From: Ignavibacteriales bacterium
GTDB lineage: Bacteria > Bacteroidota > Ignavibacteria > Ignavibacteriales > Ignavibacteriaceae
Length of the DNA: 64,000 nt
Assembly (NCBI GenBank): GCA_016700155.1
Contig: CP065001.1
Location: forward strand, 1,860,001 to 1,924,000
Reading direction: 5' to 3'
Part shown: one piece after another, positions 1 through 7,820 of the stretch
Position numbering within the stretch: position 1 is the stretch's first letter
How the letters are laid out: every line of letters starts with the position of its first letter
Made by a program: the position numbers and the translations under genes
The notes under the pieces: generated by a model
What the model was told of the DNA's origin: nothing
Databases searched by the model: none
What the model saw: the letters and a program-made list of their open reading frames with translations, nothing else

Positions 1-281
1 CGTACATGAACACCGAGTATAACCCCAGGTAGTGGTGATTTTACAAATCCCGCGCCTTTAGGAGCCGCAGGAGAACTCGTCTTTTGTTGTGAAGGTACGG
101 ATTCACTTGATGGAACCGCAACTGATCTGACAAGCTTAGGAGTTTTAGTTTGAGCGATAACTTTATCGACTTCAACTTTGTAAGTAGCTCCGTTAACTTC
201 AATTTCGGCAATGTTATCTTCAACATTGATAATGTTAACGTCATATTTATTGCCCTGTATCGTAAATTTAAAATTTTTCAT
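1..281 (-). CDS. mmdC: Biotin carboxyl carrier subunit of methylmalonyl-CoA decarboxylase (partial, cut by window edge)
   Basis: The minus strand from ATG at 281 reads about 93 codons without a stop and runs off the window. The N-terminal 45 residues form a short beta-rich head (MKNFKFTIQG, then EIEVNGATYKVEVDKV), followed by a Ser/Pro/Ala/Lys-rich flexible linker and then KSPLPGVILGVHV, the usual entry into a biotinyl/lipoyl domain. The AMKM biotinylation motif itself lies outside the window. In this family the carrier takes CO2 from the carboxyltransferase and delivers it to the membrane subunit. It sits 15 bp downstream of the OadG-like subunit in the same direction, as in mmdA-mmdD-mmdC-mmdB operons, so a membrane beta subunit is expected just beyond the edge. 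A carrier for a soluble carboxylase is the alternative. Confidence 0.85.
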   Translation of the reverse strand, partial: MKNFKFTIQGNKYDVNIINVEDNIAEIEVNGATYKVEVDKVIAQTKTPKLVRSVAVPSSESVPSQQKTSSPAAPKGAGFVKSPLPGVILGVHV

Positions 282-296
282 TTCTTTTATCCTCGT

Positions 297-704
297 TTAT
301 CTGGGATGCTGTCTTAGTCCGTAAATTTTTGAACTCCACGGAGAATATGTTCTTGACACTTTATTAATTGTTAGTACCGTGTCTTCTTTGTCATGAATCT
401 CAGCATAGTAAAGATGAATAGCCATTGCTATTGCAGCATTCACTTCGCCTGAAATTTCCTGTTCATCTTTTATTTCTTCTGATTTTCCTTCCCGGCGTAA
501 CAGTCTTTTCAGGTTTAACTGCATTACTTTTGACAGGTTAAAGAACACCGCATAAAGTAATAACAGTGCCATAAAGACAACTACATATCCGATCACTGTC
601 ATTCCAATTCCTAAAGGATCAATCTCCCTGAACAAATCAGAATTTTTATGGACAGTCGCTGCAGAAGAGTCAGTAACAATTTGAAGTAATAATCCTAGCA
701 ACAT
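297..704 (-). CDS. mmdD: OadG-family small membrane subunit of Na+-pumping decarboxylase
   Basis: The protein is 135 residues with one strong membrane helix at about 32-55 (GIGMTVIGYVVVFMALLLLY) and a charged, lysine/glutamate-rich cytoplasmic tail, the layout of OadG/MmdD subunits that assemble the decarboxylase and tie the soluble alpha subunit to the membrane. The GMTVIGYVVVFMALLLL stretch is the family signature region. It lies 12 bp after the carboxyltransferase gene and before the biotin carrier. Its presence is the main reason to call this cluster a sodium-translocating decarboxylase rather than a soluble propionyl-CoA carboxylase. The start has an AAAGG site about 9 nt upstream. Confidence 0.8.
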   Translation of the reverse strand: MLLGLLLQIVTDSSAATVHKNSDLFREIDPLGIGMTVIGYVVVFMALLLLYAVFFNLSKVMQLNLKRLLRREGKSEEIKDEQEISGEVNAAIAMAIHLYYAEIHDKEDTVLTINKVSRTYSPWSSKIYGLRQHPR

Positions 705-716
705 TTCTATACCTTT

Positions 717-2276
717 CTATAATGGAAGATTGGAATGTTTTTTAGGAGGATTAATATCTTTTTTGGTAGCCAATGATTGCAATGCACGAATCACTCTGAA
801 CCTTGTATTTCTTGGCTCAATCACATCATCAATGTAACCGTATTTGGCAGCAACATAAGGAGTCGCGAATTTTTTACGGTAATCTTCTTCTCTGTCTTTT
901 ACGAATTTGATTCTTTCTTCAGGATCAGGGATTAACTGTAATTCTTTTTGATGAAGAACTTCAATTGCACCTTTAGGTCCCATTACTGCAATCTCAGCAC
1001 CGGGCCAGGCATAGTTAATATCGCCACGAAGATGTTTCGAACTCATAACATCATAAGCGCCGCCGTAGGCTTTACGAAGTATTACTGTTACTTTCGGAAC
1101 TGTTGCTTCACCATAAGCGAATAATAATTTTGCACCGTGAATTATTATACCGTTGTATTCTTGCGCAGTACCTGGTAAGAATCCCGGTACATCAACAAAA
1201 GTTACAATCGGAATATTGAATGCATCACAGAACCTTACAAAGCGTGCAGCTTTTCTTGATGAATTAATATCAAGCACACCAGCAAGATAGTTAGGTTGAT
1301 TAGCAACAATACCAACTGACATTCCATTAAACCGCGCAAAACCAGTAATGATATTAGGTGCATAGTGTCTTTGTATTTCTAAAAATTCATTGTAGTCAAC
1401 AACAGCGTGAATTACATCTTTAACATCATAAGGTTTGTTTGTTGCTTCCGGAATCACTGTGTTTAATGAATCATCGAGTCTGTCAATAGGATCATCGCAG
1501 GGAATCAATGGCGGGTCTTCCAGATTATTCTGAGGAAGATAACTCAGGAGTTTTCTTATTAAAGAAATTCCTTCTTCTTCACTATCTGCAACAAAGTGTG
1601 TTACGCCTGATTTTGCGCCGTGAACCATTGCACCGCCAAGTTCTTCTTCATTAACAGTTTCACCTGTTACAGTCTTAACAACCTTTGGTCCGGTGACAAA
1701 CATATAACTTGATTTGTTTGACATGATTATAAAATCAGTCAGGGCAGGGGAGTAAACCGCACCGCCTGCACAAGGTCCGAACACCGCTGATATTTGCGGA
1801 ACAACTCCTGATGCAAGAATATTTCTTTGAAATATATCAGCGTAACCGCCAAGACTTTTTACACCTTCCTGGATACGAGCACCGCCGCTGTCATTGATAC
1901 CAATAACCGGTGCGCCGACTTTCATTGCCTTATCCATTACCTTACAAATTTTTTGCGCATACATTTCTGATAATGAACCGCCGAAAACAGTAAAGTCCTG
2001 TGAGAAAACATAAACTAATCTGCCGTCTATTGTTCCGTAACCGGTAACAACTCCATCTGAGAGATAGGTTTCTTTGTCCAATCCGAAATCTATACTGCGG
2101 TGACAAACAAACATATCGAACTCTTCAAAACTTCCTTCATCAAGAAGAAGTTCTAATCGTTCTCTTGCAGTTAGTTTTCCTTTTTTATGTTGAGACTCGA
2201 TGCGCTTTTCACCGCCGCCAAGTTTAGCCTGCTGACGAAGCGCCATCAACTCTTTTATTTTTTCTTCCATTGCCAT
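717..2276 (-). CDS. mmdA: Methylmalonyl-CoA decarboxylase alpha subunit / acyl-CoA carboxyltransferase
   Basis: This 519-residue biotin-dependent carboxyltransferase has a two-crotonase-fold layout. The N-terminal half carries the acyl-CoA oxyanion motif SGGARIQEG at residues 130-138. The C-terminal half carries GTAQEYNGIIIHGAKLLFAY and GGAYDVMSSKHLRGD. It moves CO2 between (S)-methylmalonyl-CoA and carboxybiotin. Length and motifs fit equally MmdA, PccB and the transcarboxylase 12S subunit. The adjoining OadG-like and biotin-carrier genes favour MmdA, where decarboxylation to propionyl-CoA drives Na+ export. It is followed on the minus strand by the small membrane subunit, and preceded 35 bp away by methylmalonyl-CoA epimerase. 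Confidence 0.88.
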   Translation of the reverse strand: MAMEEKIKELMALRQQAKLGGGEKRIESQHKKGKLTARERLELLLDEGSFEEFDMFVCHRSIDFGLDKETYLSDGVVTGYGTIDGRLVYVFSQDFTVFGGSLSEMYAQKICKVMDKAMKVGAPVIGINDSGGARIQEGVKSLGGYADIFQRNILASGVVPQISAVFGPCAGGAVYSPALTDFIIMSNKSSYMFVTGPKVVKTVTGETVNEEELGGAMVHGAKSGVTHFVADSEEEGISLIRKLLSYLPQNNLEDPPLIPCDDPIDRLDDSLNTVIPEATNKPYDVKDVIHAVVDYNEFLEIQRHYAPNIITGFARFNGMSVGIVANQPNYLAGVLDINSSRKAARFVRFCDAFNIPIVTFVDVPGFLPGTAQEYNGIIIHGAKLLFAYGEATVPKVTVILRKAYGGAYDVMSSKHLRGDINYAWPGAEIAVMGPKGAIEVLHQKELQLIPDPEERIKFVKDREEDYRKKFATPYVAAKYGYIDDVIEPRNTRFRVIRALQSLATKKDINPPKKHSNLPL

Positions 2277-2311
2277 TTTATTTACCTGTATTTTTTAATT
2301 AGCTCAAAATT

Positions 2312-2719
2312 TTATTCTGGTTTTTCGCAGAGTTCAGTTAAAACTCCGTATGTTGATTTCGGATGCAGAAAAGCGATGTTCAAACCTTCGGCACCCTTTC
2401 TTCCTTTTTCATCTATCAGAAGAATATTTTTTGTTTTCACTTCATCGAGTGAATTTTGTAAACCTTTAACTGCAAATGCAAGATGATGAATGCCTTCGCC
2501 TTTTTTTTCTATGAACTTTCCAATTGGTCCATCGGGTGATGTTGATTCCAGGAGTTCAATTTTAGTTTGACCAACCATGAAAAATGCTGTCTTAACTTTT
2601 TGATCAGCTACCTCTTCAACAGCATAACATTTAAGACCGAGAACTTCTTCGTAATATTTTTTTGCTTCATCAATATTTTTAACAGCGATACCGATATGTT
2701 CTATGTGTGATATATTCAT
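2312..2719 (-). CDS. mce: Methylmalonyl-CoA epimerase
   Basis: At 135 residues this is a single VOC-fold pair of beta-alpha-beta-beta-beta modules of normal family length. Likely metal ligands are the early His in HIEHIGIAV, the GIHHLAFAV histidine in the middle and the late Glu in VLTELCE. It interconverts (R)- and (S)-methylmalonyl-CoA, which links the mutase (R form) to the carboxyltransferase (S form). The position between those two genes matches this role exactly. No strong ribosome-binding site is visible, so the gene may depend on translation from an upstream leader. Confidence 0.9.
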   Translation of the reverse strand: MNISHIEHIGIAVKNIDEAKKYYEEVLGLKCYAVEEVADQKVKTAFFMVGQTKIELLESTSPDGPIGKFIEKKGEGIHHLAFAVKGLQNSLDEVKTKNILLIDEKGRKGAEGLNIAFLHPKSTYGVLTELCEKPE

Positions 2720-2757
2720 TGATAATCCATTTCACTTAAATTATACATTGTAAATTG

Positions 2758-2771
2758 TCCGCCGCGGCGGA
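2758..2771. repeat. GC-rich perfect palindrome between mce and the mutase gene
   Basis: TCCGCCGCGGCGGA is a perfect 14-bp palindrome in otherwise very AT-rich DNA, seven bases before the mutase stop codon on the plus strand. It can form a hairpin in RNA from either strand but has no adjoining run of T on the minus strand, so it does not look like a standard terminator. A similar CCGCC...GGCGG hairpin occurs at 60961-60977. Confidence 0.6.
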
Positions 2772-2778
2772 TTATAAA

Positions 2779-4458
2779 TTATACAACAACGTGTTCCTTG
2801 TATTCGCCGAATACACTTCGCATTGTATTGCAGATTTCACCTACACTTGCATATACTTTAACTGCTTCAAGAATGTAAGGCATTAAATTAGCGTCACCTT
2901 GAGCAGCATTTTTCAGTTCCGCTAATTTTGATTTTACATCTTCATTGTTGCGTTGTGCTTTTATCGAATTAAGGAATTTTATTTGTTCTTCCTGAACCTT
3001 CATATCAATTCTTAACAAGTCTTTATGATTTTCTTCTTTAACCTGGAACTTGTTTACACCGACCACTATTTTTTCGTTTGCCTCAAGCTGTTTTTCAAAT
3101 TTGTATGCAGCGTTTTGAATTTCTGATTGAACATAACCTGCTTCTATAGCTTCGATTACTCCGCCCATCGCGTCGATTTTGTTTATGTAGTTCTCGGCTT
3201 CCTGTTCAATCCTGTCGGTCATTTCTTCGACATAATATGAACCGGCAAGCGGATCGATTGTATTCGCGACACCACTTTCATAACCAACTATCTGTTGAGT
3301 TCTCAATGCTATCATTACAGCTTGTTCAGTTGGTAATGCAAGTGCTTCATCTCTTGAATTTGTATGAAGACTTTGTGTCCCCCCAAGTACTGCAGCAAGT
3401 GTCTGAATCGTAACACGTACAATATTATTATCAACCTGCTGTGCTGTTAATGTTGAACCTGCAGTTTGAGTGTGGAATCTTAACATCATTGATCGAGGAT
3501 CTTTTGCACCGAACCTGTTCTTCATAATTTTTGCCCAGAGTCGTCTTGCCGCCCTGTACTTTGCTACTTCTTCCAGAAGGTCATTATGTGCATTAAAGAA
3601 AAATGAAAGACGTTTTGCAAACTCATCTATATTTAATCCGGCTTTGATAGCTGTTTCAACGTAAGCTATACCATCAGCTAAAGTAAATCCGACTTCCTGA
3701 GCCGCAGTAGAACCTGCTTCACGAATATGATAACCTGAAATTGAAATTGTATTCCACTTTGGAGCTTCTTTTGAACAGTACTCAAAAATATTTGTGATCA
3801 ATCTCATTGATGGCTTTGGGGGATAGATATATGTTCCTCTTGCGACATATTCTTTCAGAATATCGTTCTGTATCGTTCCGCTTATTTTATCTTTTGAAAC
3901 TCCCTGTTTCTCCGCAACAGCTATATATAAAGATAGAAGGACGGATGCAGGTGCATTGATAGTCATTGAGGTTGATACTTTATCCAATGGAATTTTATCA
4001 AATAAAATTTCCATATCGGCAAGAGTATCAATTGCGACTCCAACTTTTCCTACTTCACCATAAGCGATTGGATCATCACTGTCATAACCTATTTGAGTGG
4101 GCAGATCAAATGCTACTGATAGTCCAGATTGTCCTTGTTCCAATAAATAACGGTAACGTTCATTTGATTCACGGGCAGTACCAAAGCCTGCATATTGTCT
4201 CATTGTCCAGAGTTTACCGCGATACATTGTTGGTTGAATACCGCGTGTAAATGGGTATTCGCCGGGGAAACCAATTTTATCAATGAACTGTTCTGTGGTA
4301 GATTCCTGTAGAATGTAAAGAGGTTCAACTTTTGAAAATGAAACTGTAGTAAATTCTTTTTGTCTCTCAGGTGCTTTTTGAATTGATCTTAGATAGACCT
4401 GTTCATTCCAGTTCCTGAATCTGTCATTAATTGATTTATTATTTTCTGATGAGTTCAA
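2779..4458 (-). CDS. Methylmalonyl-CoA mutase, catalytic (large, N-terminal) subunit without B12 domain
   Basis: The 559-residue protein covers the substrate-binding TIM-barrel half of adenosylcobalamin mutases. Motifs are TMYRGKLWTMRQYAGFGTA, SGTIQNDILKEYVARGTYIYPP, SISGYHIREAGSTAAQE and LHTNSRDEALALPTE. The Tyr in RQYAGF and the Arg in VARGTY are the pair that separates methylmalonyl-CoA mutases from isobutyryl-CoA mutases (Phe and Gln there), so methylmalonyl-CoA is the likely substrate. The C-terminal cobalamin-binding domain with DxHxxG is absent. In two-part mutases it is a separate protein of about 130-140 residues, which must be encoded elsewhere. The start is TTG at 4458 with AAGGAG just upstream. 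It is the first gene of the minus-strand module. Confidence 0.9.
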   Translation of the reverse strand: MNSSENNKSINDRFRNWNEQVYLRSIQKAPERQKEFTTVSFSKVEPLYILQESTTEQFIDKIGFPGEYPFTRGIQPTMYRGKLWTMRQYAGFGTARESNERYRYLLEQGQSGLSVAFDLPTQIGYDSDDPIAYGEVGKVGVAIDTLADMEILFDKIPLDKVSTSMTINAPASVLLSLYIAVAEKQGVSKDKISGTIQNDILKEYVARGTYIYPPKPSMRLITNIFEYCSKEAPKWNTISISGYHIREAGSTAAQEVGFTLADGIAYVETAIKAGLNIDEFAKRLSFFFNAHNDLLEEVAKYRAARRLWAKIMKNRFGAKDPRSMMLRFHTQTAGSTLTAQQVDNNIVRVTIQTLAAVLGGTQSLHTNSRDEALALPTEQAVMIALRTQQIVGYESGVANTIDPLAGSYYVEEMTDRIEQEAENYINKIDAMGGVIEAIEAGYVQSEIQNAAYKFEKQLEANEKIVVGVNKFQVKEENHKDLLRIDMKVQEEQIKFLNSIKAQRNNEDVKSKLAELKNAAQGDANLMPYILEAVKVYASVGEICNTMRSVFGEYKEHVVV

Positions 4459-5069
4459 TTTTTTCTCCTTGGAAGTGACGTCTGTTAGTACTTGCGAATA
4501 AATTTAGTAAAATATTATTCAAATAAATTATTGTTAAATGAAAATAAATAACGATTGGTTTCTGAAATGTTTTACGAAAAAAATCTTTTTTAATTATTCT
4601 GCTGACTAAGGGAAGGTTTATTCTGTGTGTTCTGAATTCCGGGTAACAAACATTTGATATCATTTATCGACTATCTTCATTTTGCACTAAAAAAATGACT
4701 CTGTTAGTTACTTTAATTAGTTGAATGAATCATTAGTCATTTTTTGGCAAATAAAAATTAAAGCAATTCATTTAGTCAAAGTGAATGCCAGAAACAACTA
4801 TTTATGATGTTTGGTTTATAACATTTAGACAAATAAAAATTAATAACGAATAATAAACTCAACGCAATATTGGGAACTACGTTAAAATCTTTTCTCAGAG
4901 TTGAGAAGGAACGAACGAGGAACAGCATTTAGGAAATCATTAAGTTCGACAGGATTTACTTAAAGTAATTATTGAAAACAACGCATCAAATCTAAAAGAA
5001 TTACAATGCTTTTTCTTGCAAAAAGAAAATCGATTATCTATATTTACACGCTAAAATTGAAAGATTCCT
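4459..5069. other. 611-bp AT-rich intergenic region between the mutase gene and tRNA-Leu
   Basis: No convincing coding frame is present on either strand. It holds an inverted repeat with arms AAAAAATGACT (4690-4700) and AGTCATTTTTT (4735-4745), and two copies of CAAATAAAAATTAA at 4748-4761 and 4830-4843. A small palindrome TTCTCA-gagt-TGAGAA lies near 4897, and the tRNA-Leu promoter is at the right end. The mutase promoter must lie here on the minus strand, but I could not place it. The region may include remains of a decayed gene. Confidence 0.6.
5016..5046 (+). promoter_or_regulatory. Bacteroidota-type promoter of tRNA-Leu
   Basis: TTG at 5016-5018, a 20-nt gap and TATATTTA at 5039-5046 match the Bacteroidota primary-sigma pattern (TTG, 19-21 nt, TAnnTTTG) except for the last base. 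The tRNA begins 24 nt later. The same spacing is found before tRNA-Gly at 60417-60447. Confidence 0.6.
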
Positions 5070-5155
5070 GCCGGGGTGGCGGAATTGGTAGACGCACAGG
5101 ACTTAAAATCCTGTGGGAATTTATTCCCGTGCCGGTTCGAGTCCGGCCCTCGGTA
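5070..5155 (+). tRNA. tRNA-Leu (anticodon TAA)
   Basis: A class II tRNA with acceptor GCCGGGG / CCTCGGT (first pair G-U), the D arm GCGG..., the anticodon stem CAGGA / TCCTG with loop CTTAAAA and anticodon TAA, a long variable arm TGGGAATTTATTCCCG and a GCCGG-TTCGAGT-CCGGC T arm. The discriminator base is A; CCA is not encoded. The long variable arm and the anticodon confirm leucine. Confidence 0.96.
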
Positions 5156-5168
5156 CAGGTCTTTAACC

Positions 5169-5202
5169 AATGTACAATTGAAGTTTTTAATTGTACATTT
5201 TT
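5169..5202 (+). terminator. Hairpin between tRNA-Leu and tRNA-Val
   Basis: Arms AATGTACAATT (5169-5179) and AATTGTACATT (5189-5199) pair perfectly over 11 bp around a 9-nt loop, followed by TTT. It may be a weak terminator or a processing hairpin. No room for a standard promoter is left before tRNA-Val, which favours read-through and processing. Confidence 0.5.
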
Positions 5203-5211
5203 AATTGAAAT

Positions 5212-5285
5212 GGGCTCTTAGCTCAGTTGGTTAGAGCGTCTGCTTGACGTGCAGAAGGTCAAAGGTTCGAATCCTTTAGAGCCCA
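5212..5285 (+). tRNA. tRNA-Val (anticodon GAC)
   Basis: The acceptor stem GGGCTCT / AGAGCCC pairs fully. The D arm is GCTCAGTTGGTTAGAGC, the anticodon stem TCTGC / GCAGA encloses loop TTGACGT with anticodon GAC, and the T arm is AAAGG-TTCGAAT-CCTTT. Discriminator A at 5285; CCA is not encoded. The gene lies 40 bp before thrS. Confidence 0.96.
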
Positions 5286-5290
5286 CACTT

Positions 5291-5313
5291 GTCGTAGACG
5301 TCTCCGACTTTTT
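5291..5313 (+). terminator. Weak hairpin plus T-run between tRNA-Val and thrS
   Basis: GTCG-T-AG / CT-C-CGAC (5291-5308) forms a short stem with one mismatch and an ACGT loop, followed by TTTTT at 5309-5313. It could end the tRNA transcript or act as an attenuator in the thrS leader. The stem is short, so this is tentative. Confidence 0.4.
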
Positions 5314-5324
5314 AATAGAGAAAC

Positions 5325-7247
5325 ATGGATAAAATAATAATTACATTTCCAGACGGAAAAAGTTCTGAGTTTAATAAGGGAACAACCGGTTATCAGATAG
5401 CACAATCTATCTCACAGCGCCTTGCTGATGAGGCTTTGGCTGTTGAGGTAAATGGATTTGTTAAAGATTTGAATTGTTCAATTAATCAGAATTCAGTTGT
5501 TAAGTTTCTTACTTTCGATGATGAAAAAGGTAAGGAAGTTTACTGGCATTCCACTTCTCATTTAATGGCTCATGCAGTTCAATCGATTTACCCGGAAGCA
5601 AAATTCGGAGTAGGCCCTGCGATTGATTCCGGATTCTATTATGATATTGATATCAACTCAGCGTTAACAGAAGATGATCTACGTAAGATCGAAGACAGAA
5701 TGAATGAAATTTCAAAACAGGATCATTCATTTGACCGTAAAGAATTATCCAAATCTGATGCGATTAATTTCTTTCAGAAAAAAGGTGATAACTATAAATT
5801 AGAAATTTTATCTGAACTCGATGAAAATTCTGAAGTGATCAGTATCTATAATGAAGGTGACTTCACTGATCTTTGTACCGGTCCTCATCTTCCTTCAGCA
5901 GGAAAAATAAAGTATGTAAAACTGCTGAACATATCCGGCTCATATTGGCGTGGAGATGAACACAATAAACAGTTACAAAGGATTTACGGAATTTCTTTCC
6001 CCAAAAAGAAAATGCTTGATGATCATCTTTTATTTTTAGAAGAAGCTAAAAAAAGAGATCATAGAAAACTTGGTAAGCAACTTGATCTTTTCAGTATTCA
6101 TGAAGAAGCTGGCGCAGGTTTAATCTACTGGCATCCCAAAGGTGCAAGAATAAGATTAGAGATTGAAAACTTCTGGCGCGAAGCACATCTTCAAAATGGC
6201 TATGAACTACTTTATTCCCCGCATATGGGTAAAAGCTGGTTGTGGGAAACAAGCGGTCATCTTGGATTTTATAAAGACAGTATGTACTCAGGTATGAAGG
6301 TAGATGAACAGGACTATTTCATCAAACCTATGAATTGTCCTTTTCATATTATGATTTATAAATCCCAGCTAAGATCCTATCGCGATCTTCCATTACGCTG
6401 GGCTGAACTTGGTACGGTTTACAGGTATGAAAAAAGCGGAGTTCTTCATGGACTCTTGCGGGTTAGAGGTTTTACCCAGGATGATGCACACATTTTCTGT
6501 ACTCATGAACAGATTGAATCAGAGATTGTTGAAGTTGTACGATTCGCGATGATGGTTTGGAAAACATTCGGTTTTAGTCAATTAAAGTTTTATGTATCAA
6601 CAAAACCTGAAAAAGCTGTAGGTGATGATTCACTTTGGCAGAAAGCAACCGCATCACTAAAAAGTGCTCTGGATAAAGAAGGGTTGCCTTACGAAGTTGA
6701 TGAAGGCGGCGGCGCATTCTATGGACCAAAGATAGATATTAAAATTAAAGATGCGTTGGGTCGTGAATGGCAGATGAGTACAGTTCAGTTTGATTTTAAT
6801 ATGTCAGAAAGATTCGGCATCACTTACATTGGTGAAGATGGAAAAGAACACAGACCGTTTATGGTTCATCGTGCTTTGTTAGGTTCAATTGAAAGATTTT
6901 TTGGAGTTTTGATTGAACATTTCGGCGGGGCGTTCCCTGCATGGTTAGCACCGGTTCAGGCAGCAGTTATTCCGGTTTCACAAAATTTTATTAATTTTGC
7001 CGAGCAGGTTCGCCAAGAATTGCACAGAAATAATATCAGGGTCGAACTTGACAGGCGAAACGAAAAGATTGGATACAAGATCAGGGATTGGGAAACAAAT
7101 AAAGTCCCTTACATGTTAGTTGTCGGTGAGAAGGAACAAAATTCAAATTCAGTTTCGGTTCGTCAGCATAAGAAGGGAGACATCGGTTCTCTTTCAATTG
7201 CTGATTTTGTAAAACAACTTACAGAAGAAATTAAAAATAAAATTTAA
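5325..7247 (+). CDS. thrS: Threonyl-tRNA synthetase
   Basis: At 640 residues it has the complete bacterial ThrRS layout. An N-terminal TGS domain spans about 1-60, and the editing domain contains HSTSHLMAHAVQ and DLCTGPHLPSAG. The class II catalytic core shows MNCPFHIMIY (zinc Cys), RYEKSGVLHGLLRVRGFTQDDAH (motif 2) and HRALLGSIERFFGVLIEHF (motif 3). The anticodon-binding domain occupies about 540-640. It charges tRNA-Thr and edits Ser-tRNA-Thr. It starts at ATG 5325 and leads the run thrS-infC-rpmI-rplT-pheS-pheT, a classic translation operon order. No T-box or long leader is visible; transcription may read in from the tRNAs. Confidence 0.98.
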   Translation: MDKIIITFPDGKSSEFNKGTTGYQIAQSISQRLADEALAVEVNGFVKDLNCSINQNSVVKFLTFDDEKGKEVYWHSTSHLMAHAVQSIYPEAKFGVGPAIDSGFYYDIDINSALTEDDLRKIEDRMNEISKQDHSFDRKELSKSDAINFFQKKGDNYKLEILSELDENSEVISIYNEGDFTDLCTGPHLPSAGKIKYVKLLNISGSYWRGDEHNKQLQRIYGISFPKKKMLDDHLLFLEEAKKRDHRKLGKQLDLFSIHEEAGAGLIYWHPKGARIRLEIENFWREAHLQNGYELLYSPHMGKSWLWETSGHLGFYKDSMYSGMKVDEQDYFIKPMNCPFHIMIYKSQLRSYRDLPLRWAELGTVYRYEKSGVLHGLLRVRGFTQDDAHIFCTHEQIESEIVEVVRFAMMVWKTFGFSQLKFYVSTKPEKAVGDDSLWQKATASLKSALDKEGLPYEVDEGGGAFYGPKIDIKIKDALGREWQMSTVQFDFNMSERFGITYIGEDGKEHRPFMVHRALLGSIERFFGVLIEHFGGAFPAWLAPVQAAVIPVSQNFINFAEQVRQELHRNNIRVELDRRNEKIGYKIRDWETNKVPYMLVVGEKEQNSNSVSVRQHKKGDIGSLSIADFVKQLTEEIKNKI

Positions 7248-7268
7248 ATAACATCAGAGAGGTTTTTT

Positions 7269-7808
7269 ATCGCTCAAAAAGATAGTATAAGAGTTAATGA
7301 GGAAATCAAGGCGTCTAAAGTACGCTTGATAGATATTGATGGAACTCAACTGGGCATTTTTACTGTAAGAGATGCTTTAAGATTAGCTGGAGAAAGGGGA
7401 CAGGATCTTGTTGAGATAGCACCGCAGGCGGAGCCTCCGGTTTGTAAAATAATTGATCATGGAAAATTCAAATACGAACAGCAGAAGCGAGAAAAAATAC
7501 AACGTAAGAATCAGATAGTTTCGGTTCTAAAAGAAATCCGGTTACACCCAAACACTGATGTTCATGATTTTGATTTCAAAGCCAAACACGCAATTAATTT
7601 TCTTGAAGAAGGAAATAAGGTTAAAGTTGTTGTTATGTTTAAAGGCAGAGAGATGGCTTATACGGAACAAGGCACAGATTTATTAAACAGGTTTATTGAA
7701 CGTACGGAAGAATATGCAAGAGTTGAATCACCTGCAAAGCTTGAAGGAAGAAATATGAGTGTTATACTTGTTCCTGCAGCAAAACAAAAAAGTAAAAAAA
7801 ATAATTAG
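7269..7808 (+). CDS. infC: Translation initiation factor IF-3 (probable AUC start)
   Basis: From ATC at 7269 the frame reads IAQKDSIRVNEEIKASKVRLIDIDGTQLG and continues to 7808, giving 179 residues, the normal IF-3 length with both N and C domains. No ATG, GTG or TTG lies between the upstream in-frame stop (7245-7247) and TTG 7326, and starting at 7326 would remove the conserved RVNEEI...VRLID segment. A Shine-Dalgarno GAGAGG at 7257-7262 sits 6 nt before ATC. IF-3 genes in Escherichia coli and Bacillus use the related AUU start, which lets IF-3 repress its own translation, so the same feedback is inferred. It lies 21 bp after thrS and 12 bp before rpmI. Confidence 0.93.
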   Translation: MAQKDSIRVNEEIKASKVRLIDIDGTQLGIFTVRDALRLAGERGQDLVEIAPQAEPPVCKIIDHGKFKYEQQKREKIQRKNQIVSVLKEIRLHPNTDVHDFDFKAKHAINFLEEGNKVKVVVMFKGREMAYTEQGTDLLNRFIERTEEYARVESPAKLEGRNMSVILVPAAKQKSKKNN

Positions 7809-7820
7809 TAGGATAGAACA

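Noticed and set aside
717..2276. Propionyl-CoA carboxylase beta subunit of a soluble complex
   Set aside because: Not excluded by the protein itself, but the OadG-like membrane subunit and separate carrier make a decarboxylase pump more likely.
2779..4458. Isobutyryl-CoA mutase instead of methylmalonyl-CoA mutase
   Set aside because: The Tyr in RQYAGF and Arg in VARGTY are the methylmalonyl-specific residues, and the epimerase and carboxyltransferase are adjacent.
5006..5221. Open reading frame across tRNA-Leu
   Set aside because: It lies over a tRNA gene with full cloverleaf structure and has no protein features.
7326..7808. infC starting at TTG 7326
   Set aside because: It would remove the conserved IF-3 N-terminal segment RVNEEIKASKVR and has no ribosome-binding site; ATC 7269 does.
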